Assembly (NCBI RefSeq): GCF_030272615.1
Contig: NC_081412.1
Location: 143,302,247-143,366,246, forward strand
From: Cryptomeria japonica
Taxonomy: Eukaryota; Streptophyta; Pinopsida; Cupressales; Cupressaceae
DNA length: 64,000 nucleotides
Direction: 5' to 3'
In this document: piece by piece, positions 35,396 through 46,800 of the stretch
Numbering within the stretch: the first letter of the stretch is position 1
Layout of the letters: each line of letters starts with the position of its first letter
Made by a program: the position numbers and the translations under genes
The notes under the pieces: model-generated
The model's database searches: none
Seen by the model: the letters and a program-made list of their open reading frames with translations, nothing else
Told to the model about the DNA's origin: nothing

Positions 35396-35498
35396 TACTA
35401 ACCATCTAACCCTCTAACTATGTTTTGGAGTGCTTTCAAGTTGATTTTGCAGGCCAAAAACCCAAAAACAGGGTCATGCAGGGTATTCTGGAGACTTC

Positions 35499-35613
35499 TG
35501 CGCCTATGTAAGACAACTTGCACCTATGTCAGACATTCTGCGCTTGTGTAGGGGACATTCTGCACTTGTGTCATACATTTTGCGCTTGTGTCATGACTTC
35601 TGCGCCTGTGTAA
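35499..35613 (+). repeat. Tandem ~20-bp TGCGCCTGTGT repeats in E2 leader
   Basis: Six units at 20-22-bp steps (near 35499, 35519, 35539, 35561, 35581 and 35601) of the type TGCGCCTATGTAAGACATTC. The E8 leader has about 15 related units at the same place. Confidence 0.88.
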
Positions 35614-37453
35614 AGTCCAGAACAGAGGTAAAAAATGCAGTGTTTACTTGAAATTTGTTGTGTTTTTGCATTCTGTTTTCTGTGCTTTGGATTTTGGTAC
35701 TAATTATTTGTGCAGAATCTTGGCATACGCATGGCAAAGACTACAAATCAAACTACTAACATGTGTTATGCAGAATCGATGGTCAAAGACAACAAATCAA
35801 ACCTCTAACTTGGGTTTTGCAGGTTGACTTGGAGAAACAACCAAACTTTTGTGTTTATGATTTTTAATTAGGCACTTAGTGATTTATAAATAGGTTGTAA
35901 TGAACATTTGTTTGCTTTGATTGTTAAGTATGACATTAGAGTAGGAGAGTATGCTCTCATCCTTCTTAGGGTGATCAGAAATCCAGATCTTCGATACCAT
36001 GCTTGTGTTGTTGATTGTGTGTCACATTTAGAGGGCCTGCCTTCCCGACCACTTTGCTTTTGCAAGAAAGTGATAATCGTGAGAAGGGAACGACCCAAAG
36101 TGAGTATGGCTAGAATTCCTTGGCATTCTAACTCACTATAAAAAAATACCCGATGAGCGAAAGCTTTGAAGGAAGTGTTACGTGGGAATTGCAGTTACTT
36201 GGGAAGTGATGACCCTTGAACTCTTTCTCATATCAACATCTAAGTAGGGCCTCTTGGTCTAAATCGTGCTTGCACGACTACATTTGTTTGGTATCTTGAT
36301 GGGCTTAATGTCTCAATCACGCTTGTGTGACATCAAGGAGTAATGCTTAACAGAAATCCTTACTAAACACCTTGTTTTTAGAAGCCAAAAATCCTTCTAG
36401 TTGCTTGAGAAGGACAAATTCGGATACTTGGAATAGATACTAAGTTCACCATGGGGAGATTTCCATGGGGACTGATGCTTGGCTGCCCTGAGAAGTGAGT
36501 GCCATGGAGGGGAGCCCGTGGGGTCAAGCATCTATGTATTCTCCTTGAATCCCATAATGAGTCTACCTCTCAAGTACCTAATGTCTTTTCCTACCATAAG
36601 AAATGTGGAAATGAGCATGATTGTCTTGAGTCTATGTTAAAACATCTTGTCTTCTTTGCTTGTCAAAAGTTGAATTGTATCTCATTTCAAAAGAACAAGA
36701 CAAATTGATTCAAAACAAGGTTAAACATAAGAGACATTCGTCCAACAAAAGGTTCAACAAGATTCAAAACTCATCTTCAAACATGATTGTCAAACATTTT
36801 CCAAAATCTTGTCTCAACAAGCATGTCACTTACATTTAGGTTCATCCTAGGTTGCATTTTGCAAAGTTCATTGTCAAGTACCAAGGTTAGGTTTCACCTA
36901 AGTCATATTCCTTTGCATATCAATAAGAGTCATCCATTTGCATATGTCCTCTTGCATTAAAGTCATGCCATTGTCATTTGCATTTGCATACCCTAGGTCT
37001 CTTCATCAAGCTTAGGTCATTATCATATCATATTAGGTTCACTTGCATAGTTAATTGTCCCTTTACATATAGTCTCAAAAACTAGGTTTTGTCATACTTG
37101 GGTAATCCAAATCTTTGATGCAACCCTAAGTCATTGTTAAGAAGTCTAGACCTTATCAAATCTTTTGTCCTTTTGTCACCAATATCATTTGGTCAAACCT
37201 AGCTTAGTATCCAAGCATATAGGGGAGACTTTGTCATTTGTCCTTTTGTCACTTAAGTCCTTTTGTCCTTTAAGGTCTAGACATCATTCCAATTTCCTAA
37301 GGGTCTCTTTTTAGATTTGCATTTCAAAAGTTTGTCAAAATCTTCAAAACAACCAAAAAAATAGATTGCATGCTCATCTATCTAGTTTGCATTTAGTTGC
37401 ATATCATACATTATCTTTGAAAAATTCCAAAAATATTGCATTTGCATAGTGAC
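35614..37453 (+). other. E2 5' leader, conserved with E8
   Basis: About 1.8 kb upstream of the long frame, strongly similar to 60911-62800 in E8. Two open stretches without ATG (35908-36141 and 36499-36708) are also open in E8. Otherwise there are short TTTGTCA, CATTTGCAT and AGGTTCA motifs. No function assigned. Confidence 0.6.
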
Positions 37454-40258
37454 ATGTCTATTGAAACAAGGTTCCAAGCACCAATGATGCAACAAAGTTT
37501 GACATATCAACCGACAATGCAATCACAATTATATCAAACCCAACAACAAGGCAACATTGGTCAAACTTATCATGATGATGTAAATGTCCAAATACAAAAA
37601 CTAAAGGAGAAACTAGCTCAAGAAAATGAGATATTGGAACAAAGAGTGAAAAATATTGAGAAGAATAGATCACAAATGTCCAAAATGTTTCAAAAATTTC
37701 CAAGTCGAAATCTAAAGATTGAGCCAATTGATGTAAGATCTCTTCTTGAATGATCAGACATACTAGCTCTCCTCTCACAAATAGAGATGATGAAACAATT
37801 TCAAGAAAAGAGACAACATCAATTTCAACATTATGTGCCTCCACAACAAGAACAAGAAGGTGTTTACTATCAATCAGATTTTCAACTATCACAACCAATG
37901 GTCCAACATATTCACCCAACACAACCAATGGTCCAATTTCAACAATATGTCCAACCAACCATACAATGTCAACAAATGGCTCAACCAATGGTGGAATATC
38001 AATGTCAACAACAACAACCAAACATTCAAAAACAAAGGTTGCAACACACACCAACCCAAGTTTCAAACATGTCAGAATAATTAAACCAAGTCCAATATCA
38101 AAACATGACATCAAATCAAAAACAAGTTCAAATTCCAGATACAACTATGTCAAAACCTCAAAAGAAAGGTGGCTTTATTGCAATGATCTTAAGGAAACGA
38201 CCAAGTGAGTTCTTTGAGGAAGATCAAAATAATACAATTCTGTCTAGCAATGCCTCATCCCCTTGCAAGCAAATTGACTCTCCAGTGGCATCTATCCCTA
38301 CACCTTTAGAAGTTTCACAGGAACCTTCCATATTGTCCTCATCAAACAATACCCCCAAGGATGCAATTACCCAAGAGCTATCCATAATTGATTGCCACGA
38401 TAATCCAATTCATGATGCACATCCTTGTCATGTTTCAGAAATACAAGACCCAATGCCACCATGCACTTTATTGCCATTACCTATTTTAGAGGACCCCATT
38501 CGAAGTCCCTCTTCCTCATGTTCAAGCATTGATTCCTTGCCAGAATCCATCACAAATGTTCAAAATGCATTTCCTTCATGCCAAAACATTGATTCCTTGT
38601 CAGAATCCCTCATGCATATCCAAATTCCAACCCCATGTCAAGAGGATAATTTAGAGCATGAAGAAATGAGTCCTAAAGAAAATCAAGATCAAGATCCCGA
38701 AACCTTATCATCCCATCCAATTGTTGACCAGGATCTCATCTTCCCAGAAACTCACGATGATTCCCCTATTCTTGTCCATCCTATCCAAGGTCCTATTGAC
38801 ACACCATTCCTCGAGCAAGATCAAGATATCCCAGTCCATCCAATCCCAAATGATCCCCTTCCATTTCATGAACACAATGTCCTTTCAAATCCCATTGACA
38901 TTCCACTTCTTGAGAAAGATCAAGATATCCTTTCCATCCTTTCCGATGATCCCATTGAAAGTCAAGAGAAAAACACCTTTAAAGAGGATTCCAATGATCT
39001 TCCTCCTTGTCAAGATCAAATCATTCCTTTAGATCCTCCACAAGATCCACTTGTTCCTCCATCTCCTTGTCTTAATGCTCCATATACACTCCAAGATCTC
39101 ATTCCTTTTGATGATCCCATTATTTCTCCCATTCCATCTCTTAAAGAGCCTGTCATTGAACCATGTCCACTACATAATCCTAGTCCCCCTCATGATCCTA
39201 ATCCCCCTCAGGATTCTAACGTGTCAGTGCAAGATGTTCATGAACCCCTGACATTAACAATGGGTTCTTCCACTTTGGTGCAATCCGATCCATTTCAAGA
39301 TCTCATTATTTCTCTCATATCATATCCACCTCATAATGGACTTGTGTCTTCTTCCCAAAGAAAAGAGTATCCTACAAGTCAAGATATTCATAAAGGCAAA
39401 GGAGTAGACCTTCATGAGAAAGAATCCCTCCATATCAAAGAATATACTAATGGTCATGGCTACAAAGCTCACACTCAAGGTGTTGGTATCCCTTCAAAGT
39501 CAAAATCCAAATGTCCACCTTCCCCATCATCGCTTCCATCCATTCTAGGTCCCTATATCCCTCCATCTCCTATGCAACATCAGCAAAGGCACACATCTTG
39601 GAGAACCTTCTATCCATCCCATAGGCCTCCATATCATTCCCATCCACACCAACATTCATTCTCTCTTCCAAGCAATTTGGATGCCAAGTATAAAAGTCAT
39701 AAGTCTAAAAATCCGCATGTATTCAAGGATCAACATGTCCAATATAATCGACATGTCAAAACAAAGAACAATATGATCTATAAAGAAAAAAATATATCCA
39801 AAAGGTCACAAAGGCCCACTGAGCAAAATAAAGCAAACTCAAAATATATATGGGTTCCTAAATCCCTTGTGCAAGCAATGCACTCCAAGGAACCACAAAA
39901 GCATGAAAAATCAAAAACCATGTGGATCCCTAAGAAGCTCCTTGAAGCACAAAAAGAAAAATCCAACTTGGCATCCAAATTTGCTATTCCTCCATCCAAC
40001 CCTCTCAAATTTGTTCCTCCATCACCTTCTTCATCCATTTTGGGCCCTTATGTCCCAAAATCCCAAGCTATTCCTCCGTCAAAATCTCAATATCCAAAAT
40101 ACATCTTTCCTCCATCAGTCCATCACCCCTCAAGGTGTGTGCCAATGTCAATCTTGCCAGCATTTTCGTCCACTGAAGCCCAATTCTTCCAATACCCTAT
40201 CCATTATCCAATGCATATTTTCCATCCTTCGATCCCTTTGATCCCATCCTTTGCATAA
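37454..40258 (+). pseudogene. E2 long ORF, unrecognised Q-rich then Pro/Ser/His-rich protein, two stops
   Basis: One frame from ATG 37454 to TAA 40256-40258 (about 934 codons) interrupted only by TGA 37751-37753 and TAA 38078-38080. The start MSIETR is supported by E8, where the same upstream sequence precedes MPVETR. Residues 1-100 hold a coiled-coil-like segment (VQIQKLKEKLAQENEILEQR). A Gln-rich part follows. After the second stop comes an open stretch of 717 codons (from 38105). It begins with a basic patch (SKPQKKGGFIAMILRKRP). A long Pro/Ser/Asp/Glu/Ile-rich acidic part follows, with repeats like LLEKDQDI and FLEQDQDIP. The tail is basic and has two pairs of repeats: ILGPYIPPS/ILGPYVPKS and YIWVPKSLVQA/MWIPKKLLEA. 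No zinc knuckle, protease or RT is seen. It could be a divergent Gag or an extra ORF. Function unknown. Confidence 0.75.
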
Positions 40259-40423
40259 ATCCATGCCTTAGTTTCATCTCATTTTCCATGTCCTCATCCT
40301 ACCAATGTCTTTGAGCATGCTTTTGAAGGTCATGGTCCATTTTTTTCAAGGCTACTATCCAAACAAAAAGACGCTTGAGTCCTTCTTCCATCCCCTATTA
40401 GGTGTCCATCTTCTATTGAAAAA

Positions 40424-40575
40424 GATCAAAAAAAAAGTTTTAAAAAAAAAAGTGAAAAAAAAAGACAAAAAGAAAAAAATAGAGCAAAAAAATAATTCGT
40501 CCACTGGTGAAAACCTGGCAAACAGGCGCCTTGGGCAAGTACCGTGATGAAAACCTGGCAAACAGGCGTCATGCG
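40424..40575 (+). repeat. A-rich tract and GAAAACCTGGCAAACAGGCG duplication
   Basis: A run of A with sparse G and T (40424-40500), then two copies of GAAAACCTGGCAAACAGGCG (about 40509 and 40549) 40 bp apart. They lie in the E2 3' non-coding part. Confidence 0.75.
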
Positions 40576-41224
40576 TAATTTATGAACTTCTTGCACACTA
40601 CACTTGGGGGCAGGTTTTATCCTATCATATCCTTTTGTCCTTCATTGTTCCATTATCCTATTGAACCCATGTCACACTCCTTCATATCCTATTGTCCCTC
40701 ATGTCCATTTTCCCTTTCCCCATTTGATCTTGACAAGGCTGAGGATCGTCATGAGCATCATGTATCTTATTTGTAGCTTTCAATCTATCATAGCTTTTGG
40801 TCTTTATCCATTTGCTTATTACAACCTTCCATCCATATTCCCTGTCTTATTGCAACTTTCTGCCACTATCCCTTAGCCAATCCTAACCTTCAGTCCATGT
40901 CCCTTATCCATTCTTGGTCTTGTTTATCCTATCCATATCTTATCACTATCCATACACTCTTTTTCATTCCTTGATCTTGATTTGACATAAGGATACAAAA
41001 TTTAAACATATTTTTCAAAAACCTCTTGACATGTCCCTCATGCCATGTCACTGCTTTACATTGTCATATCCAGTCTCTTGTCCCATCATGCAATAGCCCT
41101 TGAAAATTGCATCTGTATTGTCTCCATAATAAAAGGCCTTTGTCTTTCCTCTATCCACCAACATTTCAACAAGCCTATTTATTCACCTGTCATATTTCTT
41201 GCCTTGCTAGACACTGGGGGCAAA

Positions 41225-41510
41225 ATCTTAAAAATTGAAAAATGTCCTGAAATAATCCTAAAAATCAAATAATGTCCTGAAAAAAAAATCATAAAAAATT
41301 GAAAAATGTCCTAAAAAAATTCAAAAAAATCAAATAAAGTCCTGAAAAAAATTCAAAAAAAAAAAATCAAATAAAGTCCTGAAAAAATCTTCAAGCAAAA
41401 CAATTGAAAAAAGTCCTGAAAAAATATCTAAAAATCAACAAATTGAAAATCCATAAAAATCATAAAAAGTCCTGAAAAAATGAACACAAAAACATTGCAA
41501 AAACATTAAA
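41225..41510 (+). repeat. Degenerate A-rich tandem repeats in E2 3' region
   Basis: About eight units of the type AAAAATCAAATAAAGTCCTG at about 30-36-bp steps. GTCCTGAAAA is the most constant part. Confidence 0.78.
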
Positions 41511-42380
41511 ATCCAAAAACAAGCATTTTTTTTTGCAATAAATAACCCCTCTGTGCATCAGACAGATCCCTGAGCATACATCCAATGCCTCGCAATCAAT
41601 CAAACATTGTGCTTTAATGAAATCACGCATTAACAGATGAACTTTTTCACTTAAACCAAACATTCAAACTAATCCAAATTGTCATATCAATCAACCTCCA
41701 AATCAATTCATCCTTGTCACACTATCATGGGTCTTATACAGGGTGTGGTATACTCGAAACCAGACTGTGTCCTGTCTTAAACGGGGTACCACATGTCCTG
41801 AAACCAGACAGCATGATCGTCCTATCAGCACTTTCAACTTTTGACAACGAAGATCTAGATGTTTGTTTGATTTGTTGTAATTTGTGCATCTTATCTTTTT
41901 ATTGATTTATCTTTAGCTTCGGTCATGTTCCTATGTTGCTCGATGATGTCACTGAGTGATTTAGAGTGACCGGGATGGCTCATGGTCTTTTTCTTTTTTG
42001 ATTGTGATTGTTGTTTGTCTATGATGTGTCTGTCTTTTACAAAAAGGGTTGCATTTCAGCTCTGGCCTTCAATGCCATGATGCTACGCATCCGTTTTGCT
42101 ACATAAAAATAAAGGTTCTCACCTACAAAGTGCAATACTGAAAGCAAGTTTTTCTTCGTCTCTAACTGTCCTCTGTTTCATTTTCTTCTCACTAACATTT
42201 CTTCCATCAGTCCATTTAATCCGTTTGATCCTATCATTTTCTATCATTCTTATCGATCAATTGGCCTATTTTCTAGATGTTTCCGGCCAATTCCTCGAGG
42301 GGGCATGCATATGTCATTGTCATTGTCTGGGGCATTTTCATTATTGTTCTTTGAAACAACGCTTAAAATTGCATTGTCTC
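41511..42380 (+). other. E2 3' non-coding region
   Basis: No supported frame. A small duplicated CGAAACCAGAC/TGAAACCAGAC motif lies near 41754 and 41799. Ends in the PPT. Confidence 0.5.
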
Positions 42381-42394
42381 AAAGAGGGGCAAAA
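42381..42394 (+). other. E2 polypurine tract
   Basis: AAAGAGGGGCAAAA directly before the 3' LTR start TGTAGACACC at 42395. Confidence 0.85.
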
Positions 42395-43697
42395 TGTAGA
42401 CACCTAAAAATGGTCAACGCTTGTGGGATCATACTTTAACATTTGCGCATTGCCTCATTTTAGGTTTTTGCGTCGCATTAACATTTTCTCCTATGTCACG
42501 CACTTGGTCCTTATCATTTGCAAGCATTGAGTCCTTCTTCTGCATTCTTCATTTATCTCGCTTTCGAATTTGGTCTTGTCGACAACAATCTTTAATCATG
42601 ATTTTGGTCGATCTTGTCAATCTCTTATCAACTTGTCAATCTCGTCATTTTACAATCGATTTGTCATTGATCGTTGTCCTCTTCAATCATGTCAATTTGG
42701 ATCAATTTGTCATTGTTCCTCGTCAATTGGCGCATTTTATCAATTAAATCATTTATCACATTGGTCATTTATCAATCCAAAATTAAATCATGATCGAGTC
42801 AATTATCTTTCAAGACCTAATTGTCATTCTTGCATTGCTAATTCATCTTCTAGGGTTTTGTGATTTCATCATTTAACCTGATTTGTCATTTCCTCCTTTA
42901 GGATTAATAAATTATTTATTTATCCTAAGTTTTCTTGTCACAATTAAATGTTCATTTAATTGGCTAATTATTCTTCTTTGTGAATTAATTAATAAATGAC
43001 AAATTATTAATTAAATTTACCTAATTTCTAATTTCTATCAATTTCTTAATTCCTAAATTCCTAATTCTCTAATTTCTTAATTTTCTAAATTCTTAATTTC
43101 AATTTCCTCCTATTTCATCTCCTAATTCTATGGGAATGACATTTCAATTTGTCATAATTTGTCATAATTGACAATCAATCAATTTTGACATAGAATGTGT
43201 CATATTTTGTCATAAATTATCAATCAACAAATTGTGCATAGAAAGTGCATAATTTGTCATAATTTGTCATATTGATTTGCAATTTCCATTTGAATTGGAT
43301 CATGCTAATCTTGTCATTTCTCCAATTTCTCTATAAATTGGATGATTTTCTAAAATCAAGCCCTAATTTTTGCGAATCCTTAATCAAACTATTGAATTTA
43401 CACTTCGAGTATTCTTGTGTCAAAGTCAATCTTGCTTTCACAATTAGGTGTATGCACTTGAAGGTGAGATCCACAACAAACCTATTTGGAGAAGAAAGAA
43501 GAACAATGGAGCCGCATGAAGGAGCATTTGAATCCCATCTTTGGTTTGCATGATCTTTGCTTTTGAATGTTTTATTTCATGTCTCTATTGAGTGTGCTTA
43601 GGATTAGATCATTGCAATGTGTGTTTGTGATTGAGCTAATAATGATTAATATGTCTTTATATATATTGCTTTAATAATTCCTATTTCCTATGCTACA
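42395..43697 (+). repeat. E2 3' LTR
   Basis: 1303 bp, ending TATGCTACA, followed by TSD CCAGT. By eye it is more than 98 percent identical to the 5' LTR outside indels, so E2 is also a rather recent insertion. Confidence 0.93.
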
Positions 43698-43702
43698 CCA
43701 GT

Positions 43703-43778
43703 ATATCTTGCATGGTGTTTGTGTTAGGCTGCAACAATGGGATGTCCTTCATTGGATCTCAATACCTTCACTACATCA
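43703..43778 (+). repeat. E3 first LTR, fragment 3
   Basis: Last 76 bp of the first E3 LTR after E2 (43698-43702 is the E2 TSD), ending CTACATCA. It matches 44897-44972. Confidence 0.87.
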
Positions 43779-43933
43779 AGTGGTATCAGAGCTGGTTTAT
43801 GAACCTGGTGTTGGAGGAAAACCCGGTTATGCACCGGTTGGTTGGAGAGGAAGTTGAGGCAACTTGTGGACTTGTTCAGATCGCCGAACCAGATCAAGTG
43901 ATGGGACTCACTTTTCAATTAACCACGAGAGTC
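43779..43933 (+). other. E3 internal region (155 bp) with Met primer-binding site
   Basis: Starts AG then TGGTATCAGAGC (43781-43792), a perfect initiator-Met PBS. The rest holds no frame of note and no clear PPT before the second LTR. This is the whole internal region of E3. Confidence 0.88.
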
Positions 43934-44972
43934 TGATGCAGGAGCACTGATGTAGTTCTTACTGGTTCAGTAGTTAGCAGTGGAATTGCTTGGAGATCAT
44001 GGCATTTCTTTGTGTTTGAGAGTTTAGCATTGTGGATTTGGATTTATTCCCTTGAGTTCTTTGTCTTTGTCATATTTGATTTTCATGGCATTTGGATTTA
44101 ATTCTGGTGAGATATCGATTCCGGTATTGGCTTGCTTGATGTGTTCTTACCGGTTACTTTGGCAGTGTGTTGAGAGAAGTTGGATCGGGTTGCGGTTGAT
44201 CTTCGTGACTTGCGGATCATTGATTTATGTTTCTTGTGTCTTTTCTGGTGTTCCTAGAGAACCGCGTGATATTTTGTGCATTGGAAGTTGTTCTTAATGA
44301 TTTTAGTCGACATGTTACTGTTAGCACATTCCATGAACCGGTTGGTCTTTGGGCTGACTTGATCAAGTTATTATTATTTGCGGATGGTATAAATAGAAGT
44401 TTTTGAATCATTTGAGAAGATAGAAGATAGAAGATAAAAGACTGAAGTTATAGATCAAGCAACATGTAGTTTTCAGAGAGATTCTAGTTCGAGGAGACTG
44501 AAGTTGGGATGGTTGAAGTTCGGATCAGTGTAGAACAGTGTAGACTGTTACCGAAGACCTATTCGTCGAGCAGAAGATCTGTGAATCATAGATTTGTATA
44601 TTGATTCCGGCAATATTTTGGTCCAGGGAGACTGAAGTTGAGATGGGTGAGGTCCGGATCAGTGCAAAATAGTGGAAGTTGTTACTAGATGATGATTTGT
44701 TGAGAGGATGATATGCAAATCATAGATCTAAATTGTAAGAGTTATTTTGTAAACATGGGTTGTAGTCCAACATGTGGAATATGTAATTCTTCAGATTGTT
44801 ATAAGTTTTGTTCTTACTATTTTACTGGTTATGTGTTCTGTGATGTTACCGGTTGTTCTTTCTGCTATATCTGGTGTTGTTTCACCAGTTACTGGTATAT
44901 CTTGCATGGTGTTTGTGTTAGGCTGCAAGGATGGGATGTCCTTCATTGGATCTCCCTACCTTGATTGCATCA
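43934..44972 (+). repeat. E3 second LTR
   Basis: 1039 bp, uninterrupted, from TGATGCAGGAG to TTGCATCA. It provides the template that identifies the three pieces of the first LTR. The TATA candidate GGTATAAATAG lies at about 44386. Confidence 0.9.
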
Positions 44973-45560
44973 TTATTTATTCTAAATAATCCTACAATGA
45001 GAATCTTCAACAATTGTAGAAACAAAAGCCATAGGAGAGAAATGATAGGTACAAAGCTATAATAAATGCTAGTAGAATACATAAGGTTTATGGTGAATGT
45101 GATTATACATGGTTTATCCAAGAAGAGAATGATTTCCCACAAGTACTTCGAATAAATTTAGGTACAAAAATATTGGCCCTTGCAAGATGACTAAGAATAT
45201 TAATGATAATTTCTATGAGGTAGATCTACCAAAGCATTTAGATATTTCACCTGTATTTAATATTTAATACTTATATGCTTTCCATGGTGAGACTCATGAT
45301 GAGGATAATGAAGGTGAATTTGATAGGAAACAATGGATTCCAAATAAACATAAAGATAAAATTGCATAGATACTAGACAATAAGATCATTGCCACTCAAC
45401 ATGGGTAATACAACAAGTATTTTCTACAGTGGGAAGGATTATGACCAACAGATGGCTCCTGGATTATAGAGTGGGAGTTGAAGAAGTTGGATCAAGGCAA
45501 GTGACAATAGTTTGAGGACAATATCTTGTAGGAGTTGTATTGTTTTCAACTAGAGGAGAA
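44973..45560 (+). pseudogene. E0 gypsy integrase C-terminus and chromodomain-like end (piece D)
   Basis: Translations across frames give HKVYGECDYTWFIQEENDFPQVLRI, NINDNFYEVDLPKHLDISPVFN, then KIIATQHG, YNKYFLQWEG and SWIIEWELKKLD. This order (linker, DISPVFN, then a chromodomain-like W-rich strand) is that of a Ty3/gypsy integrase C-terminus. Multiple stops. It ends in CTAGAGGAGAA, a possible PPT, before TGATGC at 45561. Confidence 0.78.
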
Positions 45561-46800
45561 TGATGCAAGGGCTTAAAAAGAGCATTGTCGAAATTTCTCC
45601 ATAGATTTTAGAAAGTTGATTTTTTAGTTATTTTCAAATTCATGATTGTTATTACTTTGAAAAGTTGGCAATTTGTGTTGAAATTATGAAATTTAGATAT
45701 TTAGAATATTTCAAGATTTTCTTGATAAGTTTGGAAGTTATTAGTTTAGAAATTTGCAAATTTGTGTCAAAGTTCTGATTTTTAGATATTCAGAGGTTTT
45801 CACGATTTTCTGGATAGGTTCGGAAGTTACCAAAAAAATGGCAAATTCTGAAAGTTGTCAAAAACTACCGAAAAGGTAATTTTCACATTACTTGATATTG
45901 TGTTAGTCCCCCTTTTTTTTTGAGTTTCAATTCAAAATTCATCCTTTAAATATTATTTTCCTTTTCGGTTGTGTGTTTCCTTCCTTAGAACTTAAGTGAT
46001 TGCACCTTGTCTTAGTTCAAAGTTCAAGTTCAATGTTCGCTTTAAAGTTAGTTGTCTTTGTGGCTTTGTTTCATGGTAAAAGGCGAGCACTATTGTTGAA
46101 AGTTCATGTTGAACTTGACCCTTTAAACCTTTTGGTTCAAGGTTCAAGGTTCAAGGTTCAAAGTTAGTTGTGTGTCAGTCTTATCTTTGCTCGTTCGTTG
46201 TCTTTTATTTTTTTATGTAATGAAGATTGTTTTAGGTTGTGTTCTATGTTTCTTCTCAAAGTTGAACTTGAACCCTTGAAATTTTTAGTTCTTGGTTCAA
46301 GGTTCAATGTTCAAAATTCATAATTTGAGGCCTCATTCAGAAGTGTTGCACGTATCATGGAGGGAAAATGATGGCAGGAAAGGGAATATTCTGGGAAGTT
46401 TGGGATTTCAGTTTCTAATTATGGCAAGTAATTATGGTAATTTGTGTGGCATGTAATGGAGTGAACCAAAATTAAATGCATGTCGGATATCCATCAAATC
46501 AAGTGTCAATTCACACGAACTTACTTAATTAGTGCAGTTAGCAAGGATTTGAGTGAAATTTTATTCATTTTTGTTGTAAAAGATAGCAATCTCTCAAGTA
46601 TTTTCTCAGTAGCTGTGAAGGAGAAGAAGGCCGGAGGTATTGTATCTACACTCAGAAGGTTTTGGGAATTTTTTGTCAGGATCAAGTTAGTTTCAATTAT
46701 TTCTTCTCTTGTTGTATTTTCTTGCTCAGAAGCTAGTTGTTGTCCATTTCCTTTGTTGTAATAGTGGAATTCATTTTATTCTTGAAGTTGTGTGATAAGT
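45561..46800 (+). other. Possible E0 3' LTR and leader, unassigned
   Basis: Begins TGATGCAAGGGC right after a purine tract, as a 3' LTR would. It is AT-rich with repeated AAGTTCAAGTTCAA/AAGGTTCAAGGTTCAA motifs (about 46015-46175). No matching 5' LTR was found near 2383-3180, so neither the LTR identity nor its right end could be proved. Confidence 0.4.

Larger units (their letters stand above)
34097..43697 (+). mobile_element. E2: 9.6-kb LTR element with a large unrecognised ORF and no pol
   Basis: LTRs of 1276 and 1303 bp (start TGTAGACACC, end TATGCTACA), perfect TSD CCAGT (34092-34096 and 43698-43702), a PBS-like site and a PPT AAAGAGGGGCAAAA. The internal region has a repeat-rich leader and one long frame of about 934 codons with two stops. 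It shows no RT, RNase H or integrase motif. The size and structure fit a non-autonomous LARD-type element that needs pol from a partner. E8 is the same family. Confidence 0.9.
27022..44972 (+). mobile_element. E3: coding-less LTR element (TRIM-like), interrupted by E1 and E2
   Basis: Two LTRs of about 1.02-1.04 kb, starting TGATGCA and ending TGCATCA (a 7-bp terminal inverted repeat), enclose only 155 bp of internal sequence with a perfect PBS. The first LTR is split into three pieces by E1 and E2. The flanking 5-mers are TTGGT and TTATT, which do not match well, so the TSD has decayed or one end changed. It sits in the integrase C-terminal part of E0. It is either a non-autonomous short-internal element or the product of a large internal deletion. 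Confidence 0.85.

Noticed and set aside
35908-36708. Two small frames in the E2 leader (77 and 69 codons) conserved in E8 at 61211-61447 and 61803-62000
   Set aside because: Neither begins with ATG in either copy (TTG or GTG only), and the surrounding leader is equally similar, so coding is not supported. A spliced use cannot be excluded.
37458-38144. 228-codon minus-strand frame opposite the E2 ORF
   Set aside because: Antisense shadow of the Q-rich plus-strand frame; strings of Val/Leu/Ile reflect reverse-read CAA and ACA codons.
45561-46800. E0 3' LTR as a firm call
   Set aside because: The start looks right (purine tract then TG), but no second copy was found, so it is listed only as possible.
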